Assembly: GCA_020747065.1 (NCBI GenBank)
Contig: JAGMVK010000007.1
Span: 930,001 to 994,000, forward strand
Source of the DNA: Cadophora sp. MPI-SDFR-AT-0126
Taxonomy: Eukaryota; Ascomycota; Leotiomycetes; Helotiales; Ploettnerulaceae
Length of the DNA stretch: 64,000 bases
Direction of reading: 5' to 3'
Below the pieces are notes generated by a model, which did not search any database, had not been told where the DNA came from, and worked only from the letters and a program-made list of their open reading frames with translations. Below, piece by piece: positions 1 through 12,971 of this stretch (the stretch's first letter is position 1; each line of letters starts with the position of its first letter). Made by a program: the position numbers and the translations under genes.

Positions 1-275
1 TGACGAGGGTAGAAGAATATAGATCCCATCACCAGCCTTTAAGACACCCCTTACGGACGAGCTCGCGAATTAATTTCGTGCAAGTCGACCTCAACGGGTA
101 TCTCGATGTTGTCGGTGACATAGCCAACACGCTCTCGAGGACTAATATCGAATACCAGCAGTTTGCTGTGTCAAAACAGACATATTGGAGGCATTGGGAG
201 GGAATACGGAGGGCCTGTGCTCGCAGTGGAGGATGGAGAATATTTATCTGTATTCGGGGATCCAGGAGGATATAG
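1..275 (-). CDS. possible partial gene leaving the left edge
   Basis: A minus-strand frame is open from about 275 down to 208. A 42-nt GT-AG intron (207-166) would remove the only stop and join it to a second open segment (165-55), which ends at a gtaagg donor. The joined peptide has a Pro/Ser-rich stretch followed by KLLVFDISPRERVGYV, which reads like protein. No start codon or upstream exon could be fixed, and the rest would lie outside the window. I do not recognise a family. It could equally be noncoding. Confidence 0.22.
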
Positions 276-3200
276 CTAGGGGATGAGAGTTGGCGCTGAC
301 GGCGAGTATTGAGAGGTAGGTAGGATGGCAGGGCCGAGAGTTTGTGTATGAGTTGTGGATAGAGAGTGCCTGTTTGGATTCCTCTAGAGAGAGACGGTCA
401 TTTGTACCTGAAACAAACTCTAAAAATAGAACAAACGCATTTTCATGACAGTTCAACGCAATCGGTCAGATTGTACTCAAGACAAAGATAGATATGCATA
501 GGCAAGTACAATCAGAAGAAGTGACAAACGCGACTCGATGACTTGGGATCGGACATCTGCATCACGGCTTCCCACAGCACGCGCATGTCCAGCCTTGTTT
601 TCACCTTGTCACGAATCCAATGTTAACAACGATCAAATCTAGATGAGTGCCTTTCCTATCTGCAAGATGATTGGAATGAGGGAGGTATGTGTGTTTCCAT
701 CTCGGGACAAAAAAGCGTTGCTCGAGCATCCTGCATCCATCCTTCTCGTGCAGGAAGCCGAGCGTGGGACAAGATCCTGAGGAGAATGGAAATGATATGC
801 GGGGTACCGTGAAAGAGGAGGAGATGAGGTGGCTGCTTTGCCGATTGTTGACACTCCGCCACACTCTCGGATGCTGTATCCATTGAATTGGTGGGTGGTG
901 AAGCGAATGATTTTCTAAGGTAGGGTGGATAGTAGCATGGACCTCTTATCCTGGATGCACGTTTGTAGACGGTCTGTAGAGTTTTGACACCGCATTGTCA
1001 TTTTGGCACTGTTGGATACAGATGAGGGAGAGTTGACGTCCAAACCGAGTGAGGCATATGATTGATTATCCTGGCTGTCAGTGCAACCTTGTTGATCCAT
1101 CCCGAGCAATCAGCAGCCAGGTGTGCACAGACGAATCCTGCGCACACCGCACTGCTTTGCTGTCAACGTCAAAGTCCTCGGCAATCCTATCTGGTATGAA
1201 TAAGACCGAAGAGATCAGCTAAGGAAGCCTCCGCTTTGTCTGTGCCGGTGTGTTCTGGTGGTAACACGGCTTGCTTGCACGCAGTAGCGTGTGAAAGGCC
1301 GACAGTAGATCGGATTAGCCCCAGATTTTCGGGAGCCGGGAGAGGAGCGGAGGGGACTGGGCGAAGTCAACGGACAATTGGAGGCTGCAATTTAATTATT
1401 GGGATGAAAGGCCGAGCAGATTAGCTACAGCTATTCAGAAGCCGAAGAAAGCATGATAGGGGAGGCTCCGATTGTGGCATATGCCAATCTCCATGTTACG
1501 GGGTCGAGGCCGCTTGCATTACCTTCTCCGAGTCTGGGGTGCGTGAGACATTGAACTTGATGTGCGTTAAGCGGACGAGGGTAGAATGGGCCCTGAGTTT
1601 AGGGAGGACCAGACTGATAGTGAGTGTATGGGGAGGGAGAGGGATGAGACGCATCCTGCAGCAACCTGCAGTGGCTCAATGTGAAGTGTGCCTGACTGGA
1701 CAAGCCACTGAGGTCCTATTGCAGCCTCGAGTTATATCAGACAGGAATGCGCTGTGTAAACGTTGGCTGCGGCTTGCCCTGGTACACAAAAGCAATTCGG
1801 ATGCACTTTGAACAAGACTTGGTCATTGATTGCATTTGCACAGGATCCCTCGTCTCTTCGTTGTGATATGACATGGCTCCGAAATTTGAAGTAAAAGACA
1901 AGACGACTTTGCAGCTTTGTTGCCTTACTGTCCGACGAGCTACCGAGGTAGACGTCGCCGCTGTCAAACGCAAAGTTTACGCCATCAAATCTCAGACATT
2001 CGATAGCTCTCCGCCCCTATGACGATGAGCTATCCTACGCCGGGAGGAGAAATTTCGTGAAGAGCCGAGACATGTTTAACTTCGATAATTTGGGATCTGA
2101 CTCGTCATGTACAAGCCACGAAAAGTTAAGTGGTTGATAGCTAGATCTCAGAACTTGAGACATATGGCCGCAAAGGTCTAGAAGAAAGTTTAATAAAAGT
2201 CTGGGGATTTGGGGGCTAAAGTTAAAGGCTGAAGTCGGAAATCATCAGATTGATTGTCGATCATCGATAAATCCTACCGAAGAAACAAATACCGATAACG
2301 ATCCCATGAACCATAGGCATGTGCGTGGGCTTGGAAAAAGAAATACGTGGAGGGAATATGGCTGGACACGTTGAAAACAACAATAATGGATATCCCAGTA
2401 TTTGATGCCTTTGGATGTCTGGTTGGTTGGAAGCTGGTACCCGCGTCGGCCGTTCCCGTACCTGAGTCGAGATTAAATCTGACCGCGACAGCAGCTTTGA
2501 GGGTTTGTCGCTATATGATGGACGATGCTCCCCTAAATCTGCATGGGTAGGTAGAATGACACAAAGGCGCCAGAGGCTTTTCTTTGCTTTCTTCAGAGCA
2601 GCCGTGGTCATCCTATTGGTTTGGGTCCCGGTCGGTCACTTGGCCGGGACGGGATCATCTCCTCGACACTCTCTCGGCGGAGCCGTCAAGCCATGAAACG
2701 CATTGGATTGGTCTGACAAATGAAAAGCAGTAGTCGGCTAGGCGGTAATGCGCCATGCCGCTCTCCTTTCTAAAGAAGAAAACGCGTGAGGTGAAGATCC
2801 GAAGATCCTCACGGTGAGCTTGCGTAGGGGTCATGGCTGTTGAGTCGACAGCCACCAATAATTGAGACTTTGTATGATGGGTGGTTGGTGGATATCAACA
2901 ACATGCGGCCGAGCGAGCTGATCCAGACAAGACAGAATCTTTTCCTTTCACGGATGGTGTGCGCTGCCATCGGCTTCCTCAAACATTCTAGTGTCGATGT
3001 TAGTTTGATATTTGAGTTCATCGCACGGCCCTGGGCTTGTGGCAAGTGGCCGTGACAGCTGGTGTAGTGGGTGGTTAATTGAGTGGTTGGTTGGAAGAGA
3101 GCGATCGAACGAACGGACAAAAAGTAGGCTGTGAGTGAGAACATGTCAAAGCAACAGGGTTCGAGGTTTGTAGGCTGGCTGGCTGGCTGGCTGCTGCAGT

Positions 3201-4747
3201 CGTACGGAGGTAGATGTCTAGCAAAGAGTCTGCCTACTTACATACTACTCGCTACAGCATATGAAATGCCACCAATCTTCGGTCGTTTCCTTCATGAGGC
3301 CTAGTCTCTAGTCACATCTGCGCCTTCATGATATCTGCATATCATTTCGTTTCACGTCTCTACGAACTACAATAATACAGTACCGATAGCTGGCCGATCG
3401 GACCTCAAACTCGCATGTCACATAGAGATTGAGATAGAGACCACCTCACTTTGATGACAACCATCAGCTCCTGCTCCTACATTTCACCTTTTCTTCCTCT
3501 GTTTCTTCAATCTTCCTCTCCTATCTTCTCACTCTCTTCCCAACCCCTCCCTGTCAACTATCCATTAAGTAAGACCTGTGGCTGCGGACCTACTCTCTTT
3601 CCAACCTCTCCTCCGACCCAGCAAGCAAGGACGGAGAGAGCTCTGTTTGGTTAATATTCTCCGGATCTAACGCCACATTGCGACTTATTGGAAAGTTGCC
3701 CCTGAAGAGAAGTCAAGGGAAAAAGGTCCACAGTTCCACTCCAACCCCACTTACCCTCCCTATCCCATCCCCTGAATCTGAATGGCAGCTCGTTTGGAGC
3801 ACGCCTGACTCTGGTCTGGCTTTTACCCACACAGCACCAGAGCACCACTACCATACTCCACTATTTCCCCCCTGCCGCTGGCCCACCTACTCGCTCAACT
3901 CGTCCTCGTCTCGTCTCGTCTCGTCTCCTCTGATGGTCTCTCCATCCCCGTCCATCCATCCATTGTCTGTTCACCTTTCACCTCTCACCTCCTGTAAACC
4001 ACTACATGCAAAAATTTCCATCTCTTCATGTTTGGAGTCTGACACGACCTGAGCTGGATAATTTCAAATCCTCCTCTCATATCACTTCAGCTGCAACCTT
4101 CTTCTCTTTGCAACCACTATCTTTCGCTATCGCTCGCCTTTTCTCCGGATCCTTCTAGCTGGGACATAGCTGCTTCTGAGTGGACCGGCATTCTGGGTAT
4201 GTTTCATCTCTCCTTACCTTACCACAACCACACCAAGCATTGCCCTCACGACAAATTGTAAAAGGAAGACTGCAGGAGAGGACAGTGGCAGTCGCATTCG
4301 CATTCGAACAATTCAGAACCACGAGTTCACCATGCGCATTCAGTCGCACAATCTGCCATGAACACAGCCTTCTGTGCGACCCATCGCGACAAGTCCAGTC
4401 GAGTCAAGTCAAGTCAAGAAGAGCCGAGTCCTTTCCATCTCCATTGTATATGCATTGACGACTGCGGCGATCCTACAACACGAACCCCCCCTCTCCCAGG
4501 CCCTGTTTCGTCGCTCTGCCATTCCCGATCTCCATAGAGGCTAATCATAACCAATTGCACAGACTCGGCCGGAGTTCGATCTGATCTCCAATTATTTTCA
4601 TCTTGGCCAGCCTCCTACAGCCCTCACAATTATTCGAGAGGATATCTATCGCCAGAACAAATGATTTCGACCTGTCGCTGATACAATTCCAAAGAGATTG
4701 GATGATAGCAGAGGAACGACGTGTCTTTGTGCTGTGAAACCGTCAAA
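276..4747. other. long intergenic region and 5' leader
   Basis: About 4.4 kb with no supported gene; the open frames are short and have no recognisable composition. The distal part, about 3440-4700, is strongly pyrimidine-rich on the plus strand and includes a TCGTC tandem run at about 3906-3926 and an AGTCA run near 4400. This is typical of a fungal promoter or long 5' leader and probably serves the large gene that starts at 4748. A GGCT run lies near 3176-3193. Confidence 0.5.
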
Positions 4748-7700
4748 ATGGCCCCTGCCGAACTCTCAATTCATACCGACCCTTCCACCAGGTCGAGACG
4801 GTCACAAAGTATCTCGAGCGATCGCCCTTCCCTTGGTGGCTTTGGCGGCCTGCTCTCACCTCCCTCAGTTGTTTCGCCGGATCCAGCATTCATCGCGGCT
4901 TCCGCAGCTTCCCAAATTGTCACAAATGACCATGACAGTCACGCTGATACTTGGTTCGACCAACATGGCATTGAACCGTCTGGAGAGACTGCTCTGGTTG
5001 CACCACCAGCCTTGAGATTGGTGAACAGATTTTTAGATCAACTTCTGTTCAATTTCCTGTCAATCTCTCGATCAACTTCGCTCGCATCACTTCGACCAGC
5101 AGTTGCGGAGGTGTTGAAGCCAAAACTCGCCAAAGAGGCCATTGCTGGTGCTGATCAGGAGTTACACGAATACTTGGGCGGTGGCGAGGAAGAGGAACTG
5201 CTTGCATTTCACAATGGACTCGAACCGAGTGGAGATTGGGATTTGGAGTTGGTCTGGAAGCGCACTCGACTGCGATGCATGGTTTATTCTTCTCTTGGAG
5301 ATATGGAAGAAGAAGATGAGGACTTTTACACTGAGCAAGATCAATTGGACGGTCCGCCAGGATCCAACAACCGTTTTTCGAACAATCCAGGTGTTGTATC
5401 CCCAGCAGTCGCTATTTTCCTCACTTCGATCTTGGAATTTATGGGAGAACAAGTCTTGGTTGTCGCTGGACAGGCTGCATACTATCGATTGAAAGTCAAG
5501 ATTGAGAAGGAAGAAAGAGACGGCTCGCAAACACCAGCAGACATCGCAGAGCGAGTCGTGGTCGAAGAAAATGATATGGAGCGAGTCGCGCTGGACAGAA
5601 CACTGGGCCGATTGTGGCGAGGTTGGAAAAAGCGGATACGATCCCCCACAACCTCAGTCTCAATGTCTCACTCGTTTTCACGAGAGTCATTGAAGTCTCA
5701 GCCTCAAAGTAGCAGAGCTGCAAGTGCTGGACCTGAAGACTCGATCCCCGAGGACCAGCGACGACCTTCTCTAGCTGCAGTATTGGCTGAACATGATCAT
5801 GCTGCTTCAATTCCTCTCCCAATCAACGCCAATGATGTCAGAGAGATTGAAATACCAGGACTTGCTCGCCAGAGTGATGACGAGGATGAAGCATCATCTA
5901 GCGACGAGGAACCAATTCAACTTTCGCCACGTCCAAAGAGCATGATGATCTTTGTTGGCTCCTTACCTTCGCCAATTTCACCCACTCGTCCAAAAACAGA
6001 GCGCCCACTGTCCTCGATGTTAGGTTCGAGAAAGCGTTCGAACTCTGTGCCATTATCTACTCCAATGCCATTCAAGTATTCGAAGCGTCAGAAGCCTTCG
6101 GTCGAAGAAGCTGTAGAGGGAGATCAGCCTTCAATCAAGTCAGAAACTGCCTTGGTAGACGAACCCACAGAAGTGAACGATTCCAAAGTGGCGGAGGAAG
6201 AGTTAGAAGAGCCTGCCAAAGCTGAATCAAACTCCGCGACTGGTATGATAGCTGGAATTGTTACAGGTGCTGCTGCTGTGGGTGCTACAGCTGTTGCCGG
6301 CCTCGTGGCTGCTGCAAAGGGCGAAGCACCACAAACCTCGCTTGTTACTGAAGATCCCGAGATCGAAGAAGACTTCACCGAAGAACCTCAAATCATGACA
6401 TCTTCTCGTGTTTCCATTGGTGGTCGCGCATCTCCAGATGAAATCAAGGAGTATTCTTCAAAGCACTCGAGCATCCGATCACCCAGCGTTCATTCTCTCC
6501 GTCTGATCGACGTCACCTCACCAAGAAGTCCTGCCAGATCACGGGAAGGTTCTCTTAGCGCATCAGACATGGGTCGACCTATCGTTGTTTCTCGACCCAG
6601 CAGTGTTTACTCCGTAACTCAAACTCCTCGAGTAACTAGTCCGGTTTCAAGAGGTCCTACTGCTAGTCCAATCGACCGCCATGGATCATCTCACAGCGTG
6701 AGACGTGCCAGGAACAGTGCTGGTGATTCGATCTCGGAAGTTGAGGAGAGAGATGTCGAGCTCAACCCTTCTATGCCAGTTCCAGTTGAGTCGCCAGTAG
6801 AAGCTCGCCTAACACACTCTGCGTTCACTTATGATGAGCCACCACAGCCAGCTCCCTTCATCCTCGGTGCTGCACCTACTTCTCGAAATGCACGAGAAGT
6901 AACGAGCTATCCGCGCGTTGTTGATTCGCCAAAGGAGAAGATGGTTTCTCATTCAGCTGCTGATGTTGAGAATGGAGCCCCTCCACTCACCCCTTTGCGA
7001 GATATGATGGATGGTGCCCGAGGTACGTCTGATGAATATAGTTCGATCGCGCCCAGTACCCGCAGTGTCACCGATACCTATTCTCAGCCAGCTGTGGAAC
7101 AACAATCTCAACCCCGTGCTCAAGCGACCCGTTCGTCCCCACCTCGCTCAGTCGCACCAGAACATATCACAAAGAGTCAACGCTCAATTCATACGTCAGG
7201 TTCTGGGTCGTCCTCAGGCTCTTACAAATTGAAGCCAGTTCGTACCTCTGAAGATAGTGGGACAAAAACCGTCGAACGCAAAGGACAGAGTTTCGAGCAA
7301 CTTATCCGAAGTGACCAAACCATTCAATACACTCTGACTCCGCAGAATATGCGGGATATTGAGGTATGTAGCTCCTGCTTTGTCTGTTGGGACATGCTAA
7401 CTTTTCCCAGTCCCCTGATTCACCACGTTACGCGAATCCTCCTACCATTCCTGACGCAAGACCCATGACGGGCCGATCGAATTCATCATCTTTCAGTAAA
7501 CAGAACGGACTCAACTCGAATCCTCCAAAGGAAGTCGCAAGATCTATCAAATCCGCCAAGTCGTCCAAGCCAGTCTCAAGACCCCAACCAAGTAACACAG
7601 GAGCCAGACTGCGACCGAATGCCCCACAAGCTCGTGATGCTCGGGTTGATCGTGATTCGATTGGGGATTTTGCCGAATTCATCAGAAGTACTGGCAAGTT

Positions 7701-8877
7701 AAATTTCATCTCGATGTCGTTCAGAGCACATTGCTGACTATTTGTAGGCCCTGCCAACTCTTACGAGCCTGTTCCAATCAGATCTGCGTCAACTAATCGC
7801 GGTACAAACGGCACTCCACGAAACCTCAGTTCAGGAGGACCTCCCCGCGTTGGTACTGCAACGTCAATTCCGAAGCGTGCTCAATCTTCGGCAGGTCGTA
7901 GCAGACTACAAGCTCGAGAAGCTGTTGTATCCCGTGGTGACAGCGTTAGCGATTTGATCGACTTCGTCAGATCTGGTCCTCAATTGGAAAAGCAAGATCA
8001 CCGAATTCCCCGTACAGTCGCCCCTTTCCGCAGTACGATGGATTCGGATCAAATGACTGGTGCCGTTGGAGGTAAAGCTGTCGATGCCAGTATTCCAGAT
8101 GTCCGCTTCAGCAATACTGCTTCGGTCACCAGTTCTGTGACATCGCAGAGTGCTCTTCTCAACGGATCCAGAAATAAGGCATTGCCTACTCAAAGTCGCA
8201 ATGATTTCGACGAAGAAGATATGATGCCGAAGCGTAAGACTCGACGAGTTCGTGATCCTTACGCCATCGACTTTTCTGATGAAGAAGACGACGAGCTGTA
8301 TCCATCCAGACCACCACCAATCAAGGAAGAGAGCTTGGCCGAGTTTCTGAGAAACGCCCCACCGCCCCCTCCCGAGCCAGTCCGTACAACTTCCGTCCTC
8401 GATGAAGTACCAAGACCTGGAAGCAAGAAGATGAAGAAGAAGCCCAGCTCCGGCAGCCTTATGTCACGATTTGGTCGTAACGGCTCTACATCCGGCCCAT
8501 CAATCCCCCCAAAGCCACAAGTCAATGGCAACGATACTGTTGCTCCTGGACCTCGCAAGACTCCTCTTTACACCCCTATCGCCGCAAAGTACAGTACAAC
8601 CTCGCCCTCATACGAGCAGCCACGAAATGGCAATTATGTATCTCAGCTAGATTCTGCTCGCAACAACGATGCTGGTCGTAGAAAGGTTGCTCAAAAGAGC
8701 TACCAACCACGTGAGGCAGTCTACGCTTCAACCCGAACCAGCGATCTCGCCGATTTCCTCCTTAGCAGCGAGCCTCCCAGCAGCATGCAAACCCAACCTC
8801 AAACTTTCGCCCCTGCCCTTCAAAAAGATGAAGCAAATGCCTTCCAGCGAATGTTTGGTCGCAAGAAGCCACATTAA
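4748..8877 (+). CDS. large protein with H2B-like and H2A-like histone-fold segments and a disordered tail
   Basis: Three exons: 4748-7363, 7411-7693 and 7748-8877, giving 1342 aa. An in-frame ATG lies at 4721, but 4748 has the better context (AAAATGG). Residues about 90-145 are helical and follow histone H2B (SRSTSLASL, AV, LKPKLAKEAI). Residues about 216-248 follow the H2A central helix (AVAIFLTSILEFMGEQ, then AGQAA), and 268-290 match its C-terminal helix. A Trp/Lys/Arg-rich patch follows, near 288-298. The rest, from about 300 on, is Ser/Pro/acidic low-complexity sequence, with an Ala/Gly/Val hydrophobic run near 505-530. Similar fungal proteins have been auto-annotated as flocculin-like because of the Ser-rich tail, which I think is misleading. 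Intron 2 uses a GC donor. A nuclear or chromatin role is inferred only from the fold resemblance. Confidence 0.8.
7694..7747 (+). other. GC-AG intron
   Basis: The exon ends ACTG, followed by GCAAGT; the acceptor is TTTGTAG, with a GCTGAC branch site just upstream. Only this GC donor restores the frame (RSTG to PANSYEP). The nearby GT gives the wrong phase. Confidence 0.8.
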
Positions 8878-9874
8878 ACGATTTTCACCACGGCCGCTTT
8901 TCGATGCTTTTTTACTTGAGTTTCCAAAAAATTGGGTGGATATCGTCTTTGTTTATACCACTAACACTTCTTGACATGGCTGTAAAATTCCCCTGCCTCT
9001 TGATTCAACCAGCCTCTGTCAATTGTTTGATTTTGTACCTGCTATTTTTGCATTTTTGTTATTTTAGATACCAGATGACAATGCTCTACGCATTTCATTT
9101 CTTCATGACCCCCGAATTGAATGCCCCCATCTTCTGTTTGTATATTTGTGTTTGTATAGGGATGAGGATACCAACCTCCAAAGAGATGATACTTCTTCAT
9201 GAACGCGTTTTATTTCCTTTGACTTTTTCGTCACTTTGATGGCAGATGGATGGATGGATAAGATGCAATGGGAAATCATACGATAGGACAGGGCTTGCTT
9301 TCTTATTGAAGACTCAGGATAAAAATTGATAATATAAATCATATGACCGTACTGTCATCGTCTCACTCTGTCAGTGATGTGAATGATAACCTTACATGAT
9401 TTATTCAGCAGAGTAGAAGGGGAAGGGAGGATTGTCAATATGTTGACTTTGACCTCCAAATGTCAGGGCATGGCATGGCAGCGATGGTAACGCCAAGCCT
9501 CGCTTCGTATCAGACGTCAAGCTCTCCATCGCTACTGGTTCGGGCACTTCACTCTGCAGTTCGCTAGAAGCCCCACATCTGACGCTGTATCCTCCTGAGA
9601 GATCATAATATGGTCATGACTTCTTACCTACACAGCTTATCGTGCTTGTGGAACCATAAGCTCACCCTCGCTCTCAACTTTCGCAATATCTTCTCACCCT
9701 CTCAAACAAGGTCATATAGCTCTTCAATTTGTCCTTCATTCCTGCTTCTCAAACAGCATTTGGAATACCGTCCAAACTTCATTCTCGGCCACAAGCTGTA
9801 CAGGGTCAATAATTGAAAGTACAGAGCTAGTGAGCGGAGGAGGACATTTGAAGGGAATTGAAGTAAGGTGAAAT
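8878..9874. other. intergenic, 3' UTR and upstream region
   Basis: An AT-rich stretch after the stop of the histone-fold-like gene, likely its 3' UTR, followed by the promoter of the F-box gene. A GGATGGATGGATG run lies near 9245-9258. No coding signal seen. Confidence 0.5.
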
Positions 9875-12800
9875 ATGGGAGATTGGGATTGCTACTGCGC
9901 TCTCTGCGCTGCTCCGTTTCGTTGCTTTGATCCTTTCAATGAGGAAACTGGGGACCAGGGGTATGTGACTTTTCTCTTTGTTTTGGTGATTGGTTTTGGA
10001 TTGCAAGGTGCTTTGCTTCTTGATACCTTTGAGTGGGGCTAGAATGTGTAAGATGTGCAATAAGAGCTAATGAGTGACAATGTGTAGGGAAGCGTTTGAT
10101 CATGAGGTTATAAGCGTGGAAGGTATGTTGTGTGATTTCCTCAAGTCTTCTTTCCTCTTCTTAGATTCTACTTTGCAAAGTTTGAACAGGGCTAATTGGA
10201 GTATTGAAGATATGGAATGGGTAGAAAATAGCTTGTTGTTGGGGTTTAATCCTAATGCTCCGGGTGTTCGCAAGTGGGTTTCTCTCATCACATAGGCTAT
10301 GAGTCTGGGGTGTTATTGACACTAAGTTCTGTTTAGATGCTATATTACGGGACCTGCAACGAGTTCGCATTATGTGTGTATACTCTTAGATAACAACCAC
10401 CACCTTTCTTTACGATCTATGTTGCGTTAGGTAGCTGACTCGATACTTAGGGGTCTTTCTATTGCGAGGTCGGGGATGATGCAAATGTCCCGCCAGCAAC
10501 TGAGGAAGGCTCCCCTCCGAAAATCAGACTTAGCGCGTGCGTAATATTCATCTCTGATTTCTGATCAAAGCTGAGCTTTGCTAGATACTCGACCAACGAC
10601 CCGGATGAACCAATGTGTTTCCCCTTCCACGCCGACTGTCTTAAGGTTTTCGCCCAAGCGGTGACGTATCGAATGCACGGCAAGTGTTCCCCCGAACCAG
10701 ACTCATCTGTACTGAATAAGGATGTACTTTACGCCACGATGAGTAAGTTGTCCGAGGAGTATCACAACGCTCTTAAGTTGGATTACGGGGAGTTGGCGGA
10801 GTCGGTAGATGAGCAGTTTTGGTTTTGTCAGGCTGGGTATGAGGTTTGTCTTCTCCCTGCTCCCTAGACTGTTCCGATAGCGATAATTGTTGATGATGTG
10901 CATAGGCATGGGTTTCTAACCCACTCACAAGTCCCCAGATAACGTCGTTCCTCTCAGCTCTCCAAGATCAATACGGAAGCAAAACCTCACCACCCACAGC
11001 AGCAAACGCAGACACTCCCTCTCAATCCCGTGCCTCCTCGCATCCAATCAACCCCTTCACCATTATTGCCAAAGAGATAACCTGCGAAATCCTCCTCCAT
11101 CTTCCTTACGCCTCTCTCCAATTCCTCGCGCTCTCCGGCCTCCTCCCCTTCCACCTCCCCTCTATGTCCGCATTCTGGAAGCGCAAAATCCTACTCGATA
11201 TGCCGTTCCTCTGGGACCTACCCGTCCTATCAAGTATAGGGAATGGATTCGACGTGTACCGTGAGATGAGACGACAGTGTTTCGCTACGACGCCTGAGGG
11301 GGAAGATGAGCCGGGAGAAGATGATGATGAAAATGAAGAAGATGAGGATGATGAAGATGATGATGAAGGGTGGAGGGATGGTCCTCGTGTGGTTGGTGAC
11401 AGAGATGGGAGTCTGGTGTTGGGATTGGCTAATAGGAGGAGGGTGTGGATGGCTTGTGCGCAGCTTGCGGAGTTGTATGAGAAGGAGATTTTCGAGGATA
11501 GCTGGGAGGAGGAAACAGAAGGGGTTGACGAGGAGATTGTGAAAGGGAGCGTGAGTGTGGGTATGCCGATTGTGGCAGCGCCTGTCAGTATGGATGCGAA
11601 GTTTTTGAGTGTTTATCTACTGGAGACGTGGAGGGATTTGCAGAGGGAGATGGGGTTGAAATTTTATTTTGAAGAGATGGAACAGGGGAGGCTTTGCGGT
11701 ATTGAGAGGGTTGGGGGAAGGGTCTTTGGAGAGGTAACGGGTGAAGGAGTGAGTATTATTGTGGGTGAGGGTGCCATAATTGAGGGCTTTGTTTTGAATG
11801 TTAGTGGGGCAGGGGAGTTGGTGAAGAAGGCTAAGGTGGGTGTTACTGGTGTCAAGGTAAGTTGTTCGCTACTCTACTCAGATATTAGTATAAAGGACGG
11901 GCTGACAGTTTAAATAGGTGCTCTTCCACGATGGGAGCCAGACACAGATTGGTTCTGATGATGGAGATAAACGCCTTTTGTTTGCGAGTGAAGGCAATGT
12001 TGTCACTGGGCTGGTTGGAGAACTTGCTGTAAGTTACACTAGGACACACGATTGTATCCAACTGCAGTAGCTAAGAGTTTACCAGAACGGCGTAATCCAA
12101 CGACTCGGCCTCCTCCAATGCCCAAGAGGAACCAGTGAGTGTCCCTCGCTACCTCATACGCCCACCTCAAAGTCGTATCTGCTAACTCACATCAGCCCTC
12201 TCCCCTTCCCTCACCACCCCACCAACCCTCCAACGCCACCTATGGAAGAGCGCCCTTCCACCTCCACACCTCCAAGCATCAACCTACGAGACCGGGTACT
12301 GGACACCCGCACGCTCCTTCGACACGATCCCGATGTCTTTTCTCGTCTTGGGTAACACACCTTCCGAGCTGTCAAATATAACGGGCTTCTCATCAGATGC
12401 GAAATTGAGATCGTTTGCTGTGCATCTCGCCGATGGGAGTGAGAGGTCTATCGGGCCGAGAGATGGGGTGGAGGGCGAGAGGAAGGTGTTTAGGATTGAT
12501 GGGAAGAGAGGCGAGGTTGTGAAAAAGGTGGAGGTAGGTATGAATCATTTGCCAATGGCTATCAAGGTATGTCAACCCTTATTACCCCTTTCGCTTCTTG
12601 ATCTTAAGCGAGAACGAGATGTTGATGTGAGAGGTCCGTAATAGATCACCACCTCCCACAACCGCATCTGCTTCTTCGGCACCAACCAAAAGAACGCCCA
12701 CACCATCTTCGAACCCCCATCAAGCACGCACTTCATCGCTGGTCTCTACGCTAGCTGGGGATACGGCGTTGATAGCAGGGAATGCACCACCATCTCCATC

Positions 12801-12971
12801 CTGTATGCTAGGAAGGATGGAGAGTTGGGGGAGGAAGTAATGGGTGTGCTGGACGGTAACGTGTTCAGTCCGCCGGGGTTCGAGAATGCGGAGCCGTTGG
12901 CGGCGAGGTTTGAGGCTATTGCGGTGGCAGGGGGGGAGGATTATATGGAGTTTGCGGGACGGTGGTGGTGA
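9875..12971 (+). CDS. F-box domain protein with fungal DUF7600-like C-terminus
   Basis: Eleven exons join in frame to 806 aa: 9875-9960, 10088-10122, 10165-10273, 10337-10373, 10451-10536, 10585-10843, 10906-11856, 11918-12028, 12086-12134, 12196-12566 and 12645-12971. The N-terminus MGDWDCYC is typical of a large fungal F-box family, as are the later CYITGP and FPFHADCLKVF motifs. The F-box lies at about 255-295 (AKEITCEILLHLPYASLQFL). F-box proteins normally bring substrates to SCF ubiquitin ligases through Skp1. The C-terminal half (GYWTPARSFDT, FFGTNQ) is a beta-rich substrate-side domain. An Asp/Glu-rich insert sits at about 335-360. The 42-nt intron 10123-10164 is in frame and stop-free, so it may be retained. 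Substrate unknown. Confidence 0.85.

Noticed and set aside
2261..2611. 116-codon minus-strand frame in the long left intergenic region
   Set aside because: Low-complexity mixed composition with overlapping frames on both strands; no homology recognised.
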